Shown here: positions 32,334-41,484 of the stretch, one piece after another
Position numbering within the stretch: the first letter of the stretch is position 1
How the letters are laid out: every line of letters begins with the position of its first letter
Source of the DNA: Limosilactobacillus sp. WILCCON 0051
GTDB lineage: Bacteria > Bacillota > Bacilli > Lactobacillales > Lactobacillaceae
Reading direction: 5' to 3'
Length of the DNA: 64,000 nt
NCBI RefSeq assembly: GCF_039955095.1
Contig: NZ_CP154878.1
Span: 1,054,001 to 1,118,000, forward strand
Program-made: the position numbers and the translations under genes
The notes under the pieces: model-generated
Told to the model about the DNA's origin: nothing
The model's database searches: none
What the model saw: only the letters and a program-made list of their open reading frames with translations

Positions 32334-34679
32334 ATGGCAGAATACGGAGAATTAAAGAATCTGCAGGCATTTTTAAATTATTGGAATTTCACGGCCGACA
32401 AGTTTGAACAGCAGAACGATATTTACGGCCGGCTGACAGGAGCAATTATCCGCGACTGGGTATACGACTACACTAGGGAAGGCGACTTTTTGGTTGAAAA
32501 TGGCGATCTGGATTGGTTAGTCAAAGGATCGGCGTCAGATGATCAGAAATTAGCGGCATTTGATCAGTGGCTTGGCCATAACACGGCAAACCCAGCAATT
32601 GTGCCGGCAATTCACGACTATCTGGCTGAACACCGCCAGGAGATTGATCAGGAGGTCAAGGATCACCAGCTGACCCTGGACAACGTAACTGATGATTCAG
32701 CGGAACGCTACATGGAAGTCTTGGAAAAGATCAATGATCAAAAAGCGCCAAGTCCGGAGCTGATGCTGGGCTGGGCTGGCAGCTATGCGATCAAGCAGGA
32801 CAGCGAATGGCAAATCCATGGTACTCATGCGGCCTTGGAAGAACTTGAGGCTGATCAGGTCGGCTATAAGTTTGCCGGCGATTTAAGAGATGCGCCGGAT
32901 GATGCGCCCGTACATGCGACGCCTGATATCCTCCTGGCGCCGGAAGAAATGTCAGTTACCACCAAGCAAGAGCTGATGGAATCGGCGCAAGAGGTTTTAC
33001 GGAACAATGATCTGCCTGATACCGAGTACAACTGCTACTCAATGGCAGAGACCATCTTAGAAGCAACCGAATGGACGCACACTGGGATTTCAGCAGAAGA
33101 GGTCAGCATCGATCTGCGTGAAAATCCGAAAAATTATAATCTGGACGGTATGGCAGAACGCGATGCGGTCGATAAATACAATGAACGCTTTGCAAAGCTT
33201 GCAAGTCACTATGGCCTTTTAGCGGCACCTTATGATGAGAAGACCAATTATTATACTAGAGAAGTTAAGACCTACTTATGGCTGAAGGATAAGTCATTGC
33301 GGGAAACTGATGATCGAATCATTGTTGCCGATTTTGACGAGATTATGGACGCTAATGCCAACGATACACTCGATCGGCTGGCAATGAAAAAAATGGCTGA
33401 ATCTGCCAGAGCCATTGAATCATCGGCTGAATACGATCTGGATAAGGATAAGATCGATGAGCGCTATCAAGAAATTGCCAAAAAAATTGAACACGATCTG
33501 AAGACAAGCCCCAAAGTCATCAGCTATGATATGGAGACGACTGGCTTTGATCCGCAGAACGATGATATTCTGCAGCTGTCAATCGTTGATGGCGATGGCA
33601 ATGAACTGTTTAACAAGCTGTTCAAGCCAACGAAAAAGAACGAGTGGCCAGAGGCGGCCGCCGTCAATGGAATCACTCCGGAGCGCGTGCAGGACTGCCC
33701 AGCATTTCAAGCTTGGACTGGTCAAGTGCAGGAGATTTTTGACCAGGCCGATGTGGTAGTCGGGTACAATCAACGCAATTTTGATGATCGTTTTTTGAAA
33801 GCAAATGGCATCAAGATTGATCCCGCTAAAGAAAATCATGACCTGATGCTGGAATTTGCCGAGGCCGTTGGCGAACCGAATCCTTATCCAAAAGGCTTCA
33901 ACAAGACGCCTTACAAGTGGCAAAAGCTGGGGCAGGCTGCCGATTTCTATGATTACGACTGGGGCAATGAACATGCTCATGATAGTCTGGCGGACGCGCG
34001 GGCGACTGCCTACGTCTATCGGCAGATGAATCCAGAACGGCCGGTGCAGCCAAAAGAAATGGCCAAACAGTACCTTAACTATCTGCATCATGCCTATCCA
34101 AGCTATGAGAACGCACCAGCTGGAATCAGCAACAGTCTGAGCATGCTGCGCGATATGTCTGACTATCTGTACTATGAACAGCGGACGCCACGGTATACGC
34201 CACGCCAGCTGCAGTCGATGGTGCGTCAGGGCTTAGAAGAGCTAAAGAAGCAGCAGGAACGGACGCAGGAAGTTATCTATCATGATGAGCGGGTTGAAGC
34301 TGTAAAAAAACTGACACTCACTGATGATGCCAGTGATCGGGGCGGCAAGGCCTATGCAGATGAAACAGCCGGCGACTTCATGCAGACGGCATTTGGCAAC
34401 CGGTCCGACGTCGATTTTAAAGAACTGAATCAAGTCTTAAAAGAGAGTGGAATTAAGCCGCTTGCTGAACCGCTGGCCCAGCAAAAGATTGAACGGGCAG
34501 CCAAGGTCTTGGCAAAAAACTATGCTCAGGATCAAACCAGCATGGCAGTAGCCGAGTATCTTCAGAACACTAAACGGCCAATTGCTCAACGTTTGAAGGT
34601 TGCGAACAATATCATTGCTGCTCGCCGGCCACATGCCAAGCCAATTTCCAATTCCAAAAAGCAAACCAAGGAACGTTAA
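32334..34679 (+). CDS. DEDDh exonuclease polyvalent protein with basic KER tail
   Basis: 781 residues. Order: helical N-terminus; a module shared with neighbours (about 150-250, SYAIKQDSEWQIHG ... PDDAPVH); a linker; a DnaQ-like 3'-5' exonuclease (about 395-570) with SYDMETTGFD, VVGYNQRNFDD and HDSLADARATAY giving the DEDDh residues; then a C-terminal module (VLAKNYAQDQT; RLKVANNII) also seen in neighbours; tail KKQTKER. It could trim or proofread transferred DNA or attack host DNA. Coupled to the ArdC-like gene. Ends at a terminator and a 28-bp site. Confidence 0.78.
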   Translation: MAEYGELKNLQAFLNYWNFTADKFEQQNDIYGRLTGAIIRDWVYDYTREGDFLVENGDLDWLVKGSASDDQKLAAFDQWLGHNTANPAIVPAIHDYLAEHRQEIDQEVKDHQLTLDNVTDDSAERYMEVLEKINDQKAPSPELMLGWAGSYAIKQDSEWQIHGTHAALEELEADQVGYKFAGDLRDAPDDAPVHATPDILLAPEEMSVTTKQELMESAQEVLRNNDLPDTEYNCYSMAETILEATEWTHTGISAEEVSIDLRENPKNYNLDGMAERDAVDKYNERFAKLASHYGLLAAPYDEKTNYYTREVKTYLWLKDKSLRETDDRIIVADFDEIMDANANDTLDRLAMKKMAESARAIESSAEYDLDKDKIDERYQEIAKKIEHDLKTSPKVISYDMETTGFDPQNDDILQLSIVDGDGNELFNKLFKPTKKNEWPEAAAVNGITPERVQDCPAFQAWTGQVQEIFDQADVVVGYNQRNFDDRFLKANGIKIDPAKENHDLMLEFAEAVGEPNPYPKGFNKTPYKWQKLGQAADFYDYDWGNEHAHDSLADARATAYVYRQMNPERPVQPKEMAKQYLNYLHHAYPSYENAPAGISNSLSMLRDMSDYLYYEQRTPRYTPRQLQSMVRQGLEELKKQQERTQEVIYHDERVEAVKKLTLTDDASDRGGKAYADETAGDFMQTAFGNRSDVDFKELNQVLKESGIKPLAEPLAQQKIERAAKVLAKNYAQDQTSMAVAEYLQNTKRPIAQRLKVANNIIAARRPHAKPISNSKKQTKER

Positions 34680-34683
34680 TCGA

Positions 34684-34719
34684 GGAACCATTACTCAATT
34701 GAGTGATGGTTCTTTTTTT
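34684..34719 (+). terminator. Terminator directly before a 28-bp palindromic site
   Basis: Stem GAACCATTACTCA / TGAGTGATGGTTC with TTTTTTT. A near copy lies at 36593-36627 and a decayed one around 37930-37961, each followed by the same 28-bp palindrome. Confidence 0.9.
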
Positions 34720-34747
34720 AACCTCGTTCCAAGGTTGGAACGAGGTT
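34720..34747 (+). repeat. 28-bp palindromic site, copy 1 (orientation AAGGTT)
   Basis: Arms AACCTCGTTCC and GGAACGAGGTT around the six bases AAGGTT. Five copies occur in the window. The 11-6-11 layout is that of Xer/dif-type sites, and the centre gives each copy a direction. It could instead be an operator or a hairpin in RNA. Confidence 0.85.
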
Positions 34748-34827
34748 GGCCAGAGGTTGGCCAAAGATTGAATTTTCTTCAATGTAGATAAGCTCGATGT
34801 AGTTAAATTTTTAAAGGAGTGATGGCA

Positions 34828-35820
34828 ATGGTAGAGGGGCCTGAAGTCAGCTATTTGGCAGGGGTTGATAACAGTTATGCTGAAAAGGTTGGTAACAGCT
34901 GGACTATCCATGGTGCCAAAGCAGTTGATCGGCAAGGAAAAAGTTGCCGCTTCTATAAGCTGCAGAATGTCGATGATCTAGGCAGCTTGCCTGATGATGT
35001 CCCAATTTTTGCAAGCTGGAATGATAATACAGCGATTATTCCAGCTTCGGTCAAGCCAACCACTAAACATGATTTGGATAAGATGGCCACTGATGCCTTG
35101 ACAATATATGCGTATGGATTATATCCAATCAGCCAGCACAATACAGAAATTGTCGCGCAGAGTATTCTTGAACAAAGCGATATCAAGAATTACCGGACTC
35201 TCGACGTTGCCGATGGTTCCTGCTTGTATGACACTTATTGGAACGTCATCGATGATTTAAGAAAGGGCCAGAATGGCAGATTTCAAACGCTGGATGGCTG
35301 GTTTCTTGATCCAAGAATCAACCAGGTAAAGTCCAAACCACTGGTTCGTGATGAGTCGATTGAAACCAAAACCAAAGAATTTAAAACGGTGGCCGACTAT
35401 CTAAAGGACTACGAGTTCTATGCTGACCGACAACTGAATCCTGAGTTTCTAAATTGGAACTTAGAGTTGAATGGCTTTCAGCGATTAGATAGCAAACGTA
35501 CCGTCCCAAAATATACTTACACCACGCCTGATGGAACATTGCAGACGATATCGGAACATAAGCTGCTGCAAAGGGCAATCGAACTGGTGGAAAATCACTA
35601 TGCTGATGACGATGTAAAGACCTCTGCTTTAAAAGTATTAAAGCAGAAACCTTATAGCGAGGATTACCAAGCTCAGCGATTAAAACTAGCCACGCAGATC
35701 GTCGAAAAGAATGATCGAATCAAACTGGTGCCAATCGAAAAAGGATTAGCAGATCAGGTAGAGCATTTGATACGAAAACCTATGGCAAAACAGATTCAGC
35801 CAAAAGCAAAAGAACGCTAG
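34828..35820 (+). CDS. Polyvalent-cluster protein with duplicated modules and KER tail
   Basis: 330 residues from ATG 34828 (AAGGAG 8 bases upstream; GTG 34819 also in frame). N-terminal module (about 10-115) with SWTIHGA ... LPDDVPIF is shared with the proteins at 32334 and 38069. The C-terminal module (LDGWFLDPRI; SEHKLLQRAIELVENHYADD) is shared with 35848 and 38069. Tail QPKAKER. No catalytic motif is visible. Probably a structural or binding protein that travels with the transferred DNA; inferred only. Confidence 0.65.
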   Translation: MVEGPEVSYLAGVDNSYAEKVGNSWTIHGAKAVDRQGKSCRFYKLQNVDDLGSLPDDVPIFASWNDNTAIIPASVKPTTKHDLDKMATDALTIYAYGLYPISQHNTEIVAQSILEQSDIKNYRTLDVADGSCLYDTYWNVIDDLRKGQNGRFQTLDGWFLDPRINQVKSKPLVRDESIETKTKEFKTVADYLKDYEFYADRQLNPEFLNWNLELNGFQRLDSKRTVPKYTYTTPDGTLQTISEHKLLQRAIELVENHYADDDVKTSALKVLKQKPYSEDYQAQRLKLATQIVEKNDRIKLVPIEKGLADQVEHLIRKPMAKQIQPKAKER

Positions 35821-35847
35821 TTAGTTGTGAGAAAGGAGCATTAAATC

Positions 35848-36588
35848 ATGCAGAAAGAAAGCCAGGATTTCGTAACCGAAAAGATGCTGACTGAATATGC
35901 CGATGATGTTTTACGGCTTGCTGATTTACCCAGAACCGATCGCAATATAAGTCTAATCACAAAAGAACTATTAGATGATGCCAGTTCCAGCAATATTCAG
36001 GCCGCCCATGACAACCTAATTAAAAATATGTACAAGGATCGGACTAGGCAAAAACAAAATTCGCAGCTGGATGGCTTTTACAAGGATCCCAGAATTGATA
36101 AGCGCAAGAATAAGGTGCTTGAGGCAGATAGCACGGCTGCGGCGACGCTCCCTAAAGGTGCCGGGCAGACCCTAAATGATTTTCTTTTGAATGCCTATAC
36201 GCTTGAAGATGGTGATCTGAACCGTGGAATTCGGCAGCTGGACTACAAGAAACTGAATCAGAGCCTGGAAAAAATGGGCTTTGAGTGTTTGGTTAAAAAA
36301 CACCGCAGGCCCAAGTTTGGCACTATTATCAATGGTCAAAAGCATATGCTATCCGAACATGACGTTCTCAGCTGGGCGCTGGACGCAGTTGAAAACTATT
36401 ACGTACAGGATCGGACGGCGGTTTTCATCAGTAATTATCTACGCGATTCGGCCAACAATTCAATTGACAAACGCTTGAAACTGGCAATCAAAGTAGTTGA
36501 AAATACTCAAAACGTTAGATTGGTGAAGTTGAATCGAAGTCAACGCCTATCAAAGAGTATGGCCCAAGCAAAAGCCAAGGAACATTAA
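35848..36588 (+). CDS. Polyvalent-cluster protein, shortened paralogue, tail KAKEH
   Basis: 246 residues, AAAGGAGC-led. Begins in the middle of the N-terminal module (DFVTEKMLTEYADDVLRLAD aligns with DFVTKKLLMDKSKELLTKLD of the 38069 protein), so it looks like a 5'-shortened duplicate. The C-terminal module is complete (SQLDGFYKDPRI; LNDFLLNAY; LDYKKLNQSLE; SEHDVLSWALDAVE). It ends AQAKAKEH, where H replaces the usual final R. Function unknown. Confidence 0.65.
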   Translation: MQKESQDFVTEKMLTEYADDVLRLADLPRTDRNISLITKELLDDASSSNIQAAHDNLIKNMYKDRTRQKQNSQLDGFYKDPRIDKRKNKVLEADSTAAATLPKGAGQTLNDFLLNAYTLEDGDLNRGIRQLDYKKLNQSLEKMGFECLVKKHRRPKFGTIINGQKHMLSEHDVLSWALDAVENYYVQDRTAVFISNYLRDSANNSIDKRLKLAIKVVENTQNVRLVKLNRSQRLSKSMAQAKAKEH

Positions 36589-36592
36589 CTAA

Positions 36593-36627
36593 GGAACCAT
36601 TGCTCAATTGAGTAATGGCTCTTTTTT
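36593..36627 (+). terminator. Terminator before 28-bp site copy 2
   Basis: Stem GAACCATTGCTCA / TGAGTAATGGCTC plus TTTTTT, paralogous to 34684-34719. Confidence 0.88.
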
Positions 36628-36655
36628 AACCTCGTTCCAAGGTTGGACCGAGGTT
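36628..36655 (+). repeat. 28-bp palindromic site, copy 2 (orientation AAGGTT)
   Basis: Same as copy 1 except one base in the right arm (GGACCGAGGTT). Precedes the promoter box of the 36724 gene. Confidence 0.85.
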
Positions 36656-36723
36656 GGCTAAAGATTGATTTTCTGAGCCGCCGTTTAGACTCAAAGGCAA
36701 AATCAATAAAGCGAGGGACAATT

Positions 36724-37497
36724 ATGAAACAGCAGGATCAAGTCAAATATGTCTTTAATGATGGGATTGAGCCGATTGCATTTACAAAGGATCAGCTGAT
36801 CAAACAGGCTAACGCGGACGGCTATGAAACCAGCAGACACCCCGATTCAATGGCGGCATCTATTGAGGCAGCCGAGGATCTTTATGACACCAAGTTTAAG
36901 TTTATGGTTAAGCCGTTAGTCCGCTTGGAAAGAATTCATGAAGATGATGCTGTACTGATGAACGTGGTTGATCTGCACGATCAGCAGCTGCCCGGCTTTG
37001 AAAATCAGGACAAGGCCATTGAAATTATTGGCGATTACGGCATGCCAGGAGATACGCATTTGCTGATGCCTTATGATCAGAAAACGCTGAGCATGCTCAA
37101 GAGTTTTGACGACTATCAGGAGCCGGAATGGCAGCAGGCTTTTGACCGGCAGCTGGCAAAAGCACCGGAACATGCCGGCAGTCAAGACTTGGAATTGCCG
37201 AAAGTTACGGCTGATGAAGTCAGCAAGATCGTCTACGAGAAAGAACAGCCTGAAGATCTTGAAACGCAAAAGAAAATTGATTATGCCAAGCAGATTCTGC
37301 AAAAAGACTATGTACAAGATCAGACTAACCAACAGGTAACGAAATTTTTGGATAGCAGCAAGGTTCCGCTAGACAAACGGGCAGAACTGGCGAGTCGAAT
37401 TATTAAGGGCCGGCAAAACAGGCAGAAACAGACTAAGAATCAGATTGCCTATCAAATATCAAAGGTCAAGCCGCTAAAGAAGGAGCGGGAACGATAA
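36724..37497 (+). CDS. Polyvalent-cluster protein with KER-type tail
   Basis: 257 residues from ATG 36724, GCGAGGGA upstream. N-terminal 130 residues contain FVVKPLVRLERIHEDD-like strands and DKAIEIIGDYGMPGDTHLLM, resembling small domains of polyvalent proteins. The C-terminal module (AKQILQKDYVQDQT; KRAELASRIIKG) is related to the ends of 32334 and 38069, followed by a basic tail LKKERER. No catalytic residues recognised. Confidence 0.65.
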   Translation: MKQQDQVKYVFNDGIEPIAFTKDQLIKQANADGYETSRHPDSMAASIEAAEDLYDTKFKFMVKPLVRLERIHEDDAVLMNVVDLHDQQLPGFENQDKAIEIIGDYGMPGDTHLLMPYDQKTLSMLKSFDDYQEPEWQQAFDRQLAKAPEHAGSQDLELPKVTADEVSKIVYEKEQPEDLETQKKIDYAKQILQKDYVQDQTNQQVTKFLDSSKVPLDKRAELASRIIKGRQNRQKQTKNQIAYQISKVKPLKKERER

Positions 37498-37608
37498 CAA
37501 AAAAAGCGCCCGTGATGGACGCTTGGAAGCTCTTTACAGGTTTTAATTTAACGCGTGACGTACAGCATGCTGATTACCAGTAACACGCAACGGGCAAACC
37601 TTTTTTTG

Positions 37609-37860
37609 AGTCAACCACCATCGACTAAAGACGATGGCTTGTGGGCAAACACCCCAGTATTGAGTATCCGAACCACAATTTGCATAGATACGGACGATTT
37701 ACTCAAACAGCCGCAGTTGCTTAAGCAGTGATCATCTAATTACCAATGCCTTTTACGTCCCCAGGTTGCCATAGGGACGATATATCAATAGTTGTTAGAT
37801 AGTTAGCCTTATAATGCTGTAATTACTCACTTTGGTTCTTAGTGATGCAGTTACTAATTA
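37609..37860 (-). mobile_element. IS200/IS605-type end without transposase, omega-RNA-like (copy A)
   Basis: 252 bp about 95% identical to 54203-54456 in inverted orientation. On the minus strand it ends with a hairpin (CCATCG, loop around TCTTTAG, CGATGG) and TGGTTGAC, the usual right end of TnpB-bearing IS605-family elements, where the end is also the 3' part of the guide RNA. No tnpA or tnpB frame is present. It occupies most of the gap 37498-38068; the rest holds a leftward hairpin (37500-37523), a decayed terminator and 28-bp site copy 3. Confidence 0.6.
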
Positions 37861-37964
37861 AAAACGTGGGTACACTATTGCCATATCAAGCCCCAACTCT
37901 TTCCCGTTAAGTATAGCATATTGTAGTGTTAGAGTCATTGCTTGAATTGAGTAGTGGATCTTTC

Positions 37965-37992
37965 AACCTCGTTCCAACCTTGGAACGAGGTT
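37965..37992 (-). repeat. 28-bp palindromic site, copy 3 (orientation AACCTT)
   Basis: Arms identical to copy 1; the centre is reversed (AACCTT), so it is inverted relative to copies 1, 2 and 4. Followed by GGCCAGAGGTTGGCCAAAG, the same downstream sequence as copy 1. Confidence 0.85.
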
Positions 37993-38068
37993 GGCCAGAG
38001 GTTGGCCAAAGATTGAATTTTCTTCAGCGCAGATAAACTAAAGATAAACTTTTAAAGGAGTGATGGCA

Positions 38069-39865
38069 ATGGCAGAGGAGCCTGAAGTCAAGGTCGTAGA
38101 TTTCGATGATGCTGCACTTTTTGATATCAACGGTCTGCGTTACGAACTATCATTGGAAAACAGTCATCTGATTCAGAAGGTTGATGAGCGACTGGCGAAG
38201 ATTCCAGCAAAAAAATACGATATGAAAGTATTTACGATTACCGTGCCATATCTGTTTGAGGTGCCGGGGTTAGACAAATACCTTGATGTTAATCTTTCAA
38301 TCGACTGCCAGCCCTGGGACTATAAGCCTGATAGCTACTATGTAAGCACCAACTTAGGAATCGAATCAGCCAGACTGCGCGATAAGCGAGAGGATGAACG
38401 CGTGGAGGCTGAAAAAGTAGTCGTTTCGGGCGATTATGAAAAGCGTGAGGGACTGGGCGATAGCTATGCAATCAAGCAGAATGGCAACTGGGTAGTGTAT
38501 GGCGCGTATGACGTGGGTGACAATGATTATTTTGCACCCTATCATAATAGCGTTACTTACAAAATTAAAGATCTGGATGACTTTAACAAGCTGCCAGATG
38601 ACGTCCCGGTATACGTTTCAAGCTTTACTCAAAACAATATCGCTTTAGCAAGAGAAATGGATGAATGGGACCTGGAGCATGTCTTTATTACCAAAAAGCA
38701 GGTCTTAAAAGACGCAGCAGCTCTCTTGAAAAAACATAATCTACCAGCTACGCCGCACAATCAAGCATCGATTGCCAAGGAAATGATCAAAAAAGCCGGG
38801 ACGAGTGACTATCATCAAGATCCGGCAATCGAATACACGAATCGCGAAATTGATAAGTGGGACTACCAACGATTGAACAGAACACTGAAGTATGAGGGAC
38901 TGGACCTTATTGAGAAACGGCTTCAAGGCGAAGGCGAAAGCTATGCTGAAGCGTTAACCGATGGCCGATGGGCAGTGTTTGGCACGGCGGCAGCCGATGA
39001 TAGTCTGCCATCTGACAAAAAGACTTATAGACTAAAGAATATGACAGATCAGTTAGATAATCTGCCGGCTGATGCGCCACTGTTTGTCCATCCAGCGGTC
39101 TTTGAATACCGAGATATTGTTATCACGAAACCTGATAATGCTGATTTCGTCACCAAGAAGCTGCTGATGGATAAATCCAAAGAGTTGCTGACGAAACTGG
39201 ACTATCCGGAAACCAAGAAAAATCTTGATATGATGGTCAAAGAACTGCTTTCCCAGGCTGATTATGGGCGATACGATGCCGGCAGCTACGATATCCAAGT
39301 CTGGAGTTCTGGAATTGACGAACGAGTCCACAAGGGTAACGAGAACGAAAAGTACTCGCAGCTGGATGGCTTTTACAAGGATCTGAGAATCGAAAAAGCC
39401 AAGAATCAAGAATTGACTGAGGATAGCAATGCCAACAACGGTCTGAGGTTTGAGGGTGAAACACTGAACGATTTCATTCTTACCGCATATGGCAAGAATC
39501 CTGCAAAGCTGCGGAATCTGGACTATAAACAGTTGAACAAGAGCCTGGAACGGGCGGGACTGGTCCGACTGGATAGGAAACGCTTTACACCAAAATTCGA
39601 AGGTATCATCAACGGTCAGCGACAATTGCTTTCGGAACATGATGTGATCAGTCAGGCTCTGAAGACCGTTGAACGGAACTATGAGGCAGATCAAACCAAA
39701 GAACGAGTTATGGACTATCTGCGCAATGCCTATGGCAACCCACCAAAGAAGCGACTGAAATTGGCAATGAAGATCTTGAAGAATACAGGAAATGTTCAAT
39801 TGCTGCGCAAGCTGAATGTGCAGAGTCAGCCAATGATTTATCCTAAGAAGGCAAAAGAACGCTAA
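38069..39865 (+). CDS. Large modular polyvalent-cluster protein with KER tail
   Basis: 598 residues from ATG 38069 (AAGGAG 8 bases upstream). Order: unique N-terminus (about 1-125); N-terminal-type module twice (SYAIKQNGNWVVYGA ... LPDDVPVYV, and SYAEALTDGRWAVFG ... LPADAPLFV); then the C-terminal module (SQLDGFYKDLRI; LDYKQLNKSLE; SEHDVISQALKTVE; KRLKLAMKIL) and tail YPKKAKER. It is the fullest member of the duplicated family with 34828 and 35848. No enzymatic motif. Repeats suggest binding to several partners or DNA sites. Confidence 0.68.
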   Translation: MAEEPEVKVVDFDDAALFDINGLRYELSLENSHLIQKVDERLAKIPAKKYDMKVFTITVPYLFEVPGLDKYLDVNLSIDCQPWDYKPDSYYVSTNLGIESARLRDKREDERVEAEKVVVSGDYEKREGLGDSYAIKQNGNWVVYGAYDVGDNDYFAPYHNSVTYKIKDLDDFNKLPDDVPVYVSSFTQNNIALAREMDEWDLEHVFITKKQVLKDAAALLKKHNLPATPHNQASIAKEMIKKAGTSDYHQDPAIEYTNREIDKWDYQRLNRTLKYEGLDLIEKRLQGEGESYAEALTDGRWAVFGTAAADDSLPSDKKTYRLKNMTDQLDNLPADAPLFVHPAVFEYRDIVITKPDNADFVTKKLLMDKSKELLTKLDYPETKKNLDMMVKELLSQADYGRYDAGSYDIQVWSSGIDERVHKGNENEKYSQLDGFYKDLRIEKAKNQELTEDSNANNGLRFEGETLNDFILTAYGKNPAKLRNLDYKQLNKSLERAGLVRLDRKRFTPKFEGIINGQRQLLSEHDVISQALKTVERNYEADQTKERVMDYLRNAYGNPPKKRLKLAMKILKNTGNVQLLRKLNVQSQPMIYPKKAKER

Positions 39866-39977
39866 AATAATATTTTAGCTGTATTCTATACATCAAAATG
39901 ATGGCGGATGTGTTAGTATATGTTTAGACCTTTTGCAGGTCAAAATATATTCCCTAATATAGAAACGTTTTTTTCCA

Positions 39978-40016
39978 ATCAGGCGTTGGCTGGCTTGTCC
40001 GGCTGACGCTTTTTAA
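39978..40016 (+). terminator. Terminator between the polyvalent protein and the AbiEi-like pair
   Basis: Stem AGGCGTTGGCTGG / CCGGCTGACGCT with TTTTT. Confidence 0.8.
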
Positions 40017-40083
40017 TAGCCCTAACGTTATTTTTGGTATTATAACAATACGGAAAATAACATTTGAAGAAAGGTACGGAAGC

Positions 40084-40752
40084 ATGTTAAAAACGATCAG
40101 CAAGATGCAAATGGTTGAGGAACGCTTGCGGCAAGCGTATGGAGATGGCTTGTTTCAACGCAAGGATATTAACGCAGTTGAGTATGGCACTACCGATGCT
40201 GAGATGACTACAATCTTAAACCGGCTGCGACAACAAAATAAGTTGGCCGACTTTGGCGTTTCAGGCTTGTATCAATTCGTTAAATGGAACAACGATTTAG
40301 GCTTACCAATTGAAGATACTGCAGGACTGAATGAGATTATTGACTATCTGTATTTAAGTAATAATAGTGGTTATATCTATGGTGCGGATCTGCTTGAATG
40401 GTTGGGATTGAGCAATCAGATTGCCAGAGTCATTACACTGACAACAAATAACGTTAAACGAAAAGTCACGAAGCGGATATGCAACGTTGGTGTCGAAATT
40501 AAGCCAGGACTTACTAAGATAACGAAGGAAAATCAAAAATTTCTGTCAGCATTAGATACCGTCTTAACTCCGGGCATGCTGGCAACTGACAACTTTTCTT
40601 CTTCAGAAATAATAGATAAATTAGCTGCTTATGCTTTAAGCGATGGCATATCTTTGAATGAGATAAGGGAACTGATAGTAAAATTACCCAGTTCTAAGAT
40701 AAAAAAGGTTATTAAAGAAGGCTTTTATGATGTGCTGGTTAGATCCTATTAA
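40084..40752 (+). CDS. AbiEi/DUF6088-like antitoxin-type protein, copy 1
   Basis: 222 residues, GAAAGGT-led. An N-terminal winged-helix segment (FQRKDINAVEYGTTDAEMTT) is followed by SGYIYGADLLEWLGLSNQIA and ITLTTNNVKRKVTKRIC, a pattern of AbiEi-like antitoxins and DUF6088 proteins, which normally repress and neutralise an AbiEii nucleotidyltransferase. No AbiEii gene follows; instead a second copy overlaps. Its role may be regulation or protection against a toxin coded elsewhere. Confidence 0.65.
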   Translation: MLKTISKMQMVEERLRQAYGDGLFQRKDINAVEYGTTDAEMTTILNRLRQQNKLADFGVSGLYQFVKWNNDLGLPIEDTAGLNEIIDYLYLSNNSGYIYGADLLEWLGLSNQIARVITLTTNNVKRKVTKRICNVGVEIKPGLTKITKENQKFLSALDTVLTPGMLATDNFSSSEIIDKLAAYALSDGISLNEIRELIVKLPSSKIKKVIKEGFYDVLVRSY

Positions 40753-41410
40753 AATTCGAATGGTTGAAGAGAATCTATTTAAAAAATTTGGATATGGTCT
40801 GTTTCAGCGTAAAGATATCAACGCAACTAAGTATGGCATTACCAATGCTGAGATGACCACGATCTTGAATGAGCTGCAGCTCCAGGATAAACTGGCCAAC
40901 TTTGGCGTTTCGGACTTGTACCAATTCGTTAGCTGGAACAATGATTTAGGGTTTCCAATTGAAGATACTGCGGGGCCTGAAGAGGTAGCGGATTTCCTAT
41001 ATCTGAGAGACGACGGTGGGTATTATTATGGGAATGATCTTCTACTGTTTCTTGGTCTAAGTGATCAAGTATCACGTATGAAAACAATTGCGTCGAATAA
41101 CGTCAGTAAAAAACAATTTATCCAGATCTGTAATGCGGATCTAATGGTTAAGCCGGCTTTAGCAAAAGTAACGGCAGAAAACAAAAGGTTTCTACAAGCT
41201 GTTGATACGCTTCTGACTCCAGGCATGCTGTCTGTTGACGAGTTTACAGCCAAAGAAGTAGTTGGCCGACTTGCTGATTATGCAAGTGAAGATAGCATTT
41301 CAATCAAGAAAATAGAATCAATCGTCTTCTCTTTGGATGAAAAAAGCAAAAAGAAGATTCTGACAACCGGTTTTTATGATGCTCTGGTAGATAAAAAGCG
41401 ATTTAGCTAG
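40727..41410 (+). CDS. AbiEi/DUF6088-like antitoxin-type protein, copy 2
   Basis: 227 residues; ATG 40727 or 40730, with AAGAAGG upstream inside copy 1, so translation is coupled. Clearly homologous to copy 1 throughout (FQRKDINATKYGITNAEMTT; LGFPIEDTAG; TPGMLSVDEFT), a tandem duplication. Both copies keep complete frames, implying they work together or as a heterodimer. No toxin partner visible. Confidence 0.65.
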   Translation: MMCWLDPIKIRMVEENLFKKFGYGLFQRKDINATKYGITNAEMTTILNELQLQDKLANFGVSDLYQFVSWNNDLGFPIEDTAGPEEVADFLYLRDDGGYYYGNDLLLFLGLSDQVSRMKTIASNNVSKKQFIQICNADLMVKPALAKVTAENKRFLQAVDTLLTPGMLSVDEFTAKEVVGRLADYASEDSISIKKIESIVFSLDEKSKKKILTTGFYDALVDKKRFS

Positions 41411-41484
41411 GCCTGGCCAAAGATTGAATTTAGCCGACTCATCTTATCGTAGATATAAATAAAACTATGATGAGGTGACTAAAA

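Noticed and set aside
34720-34747. 28-bp palindromes as ordinary terminators
   Set aside because: They follow complete terminators, have no consistent T-run of their own, occur in two centre orientations and one lies between divergent promoters.
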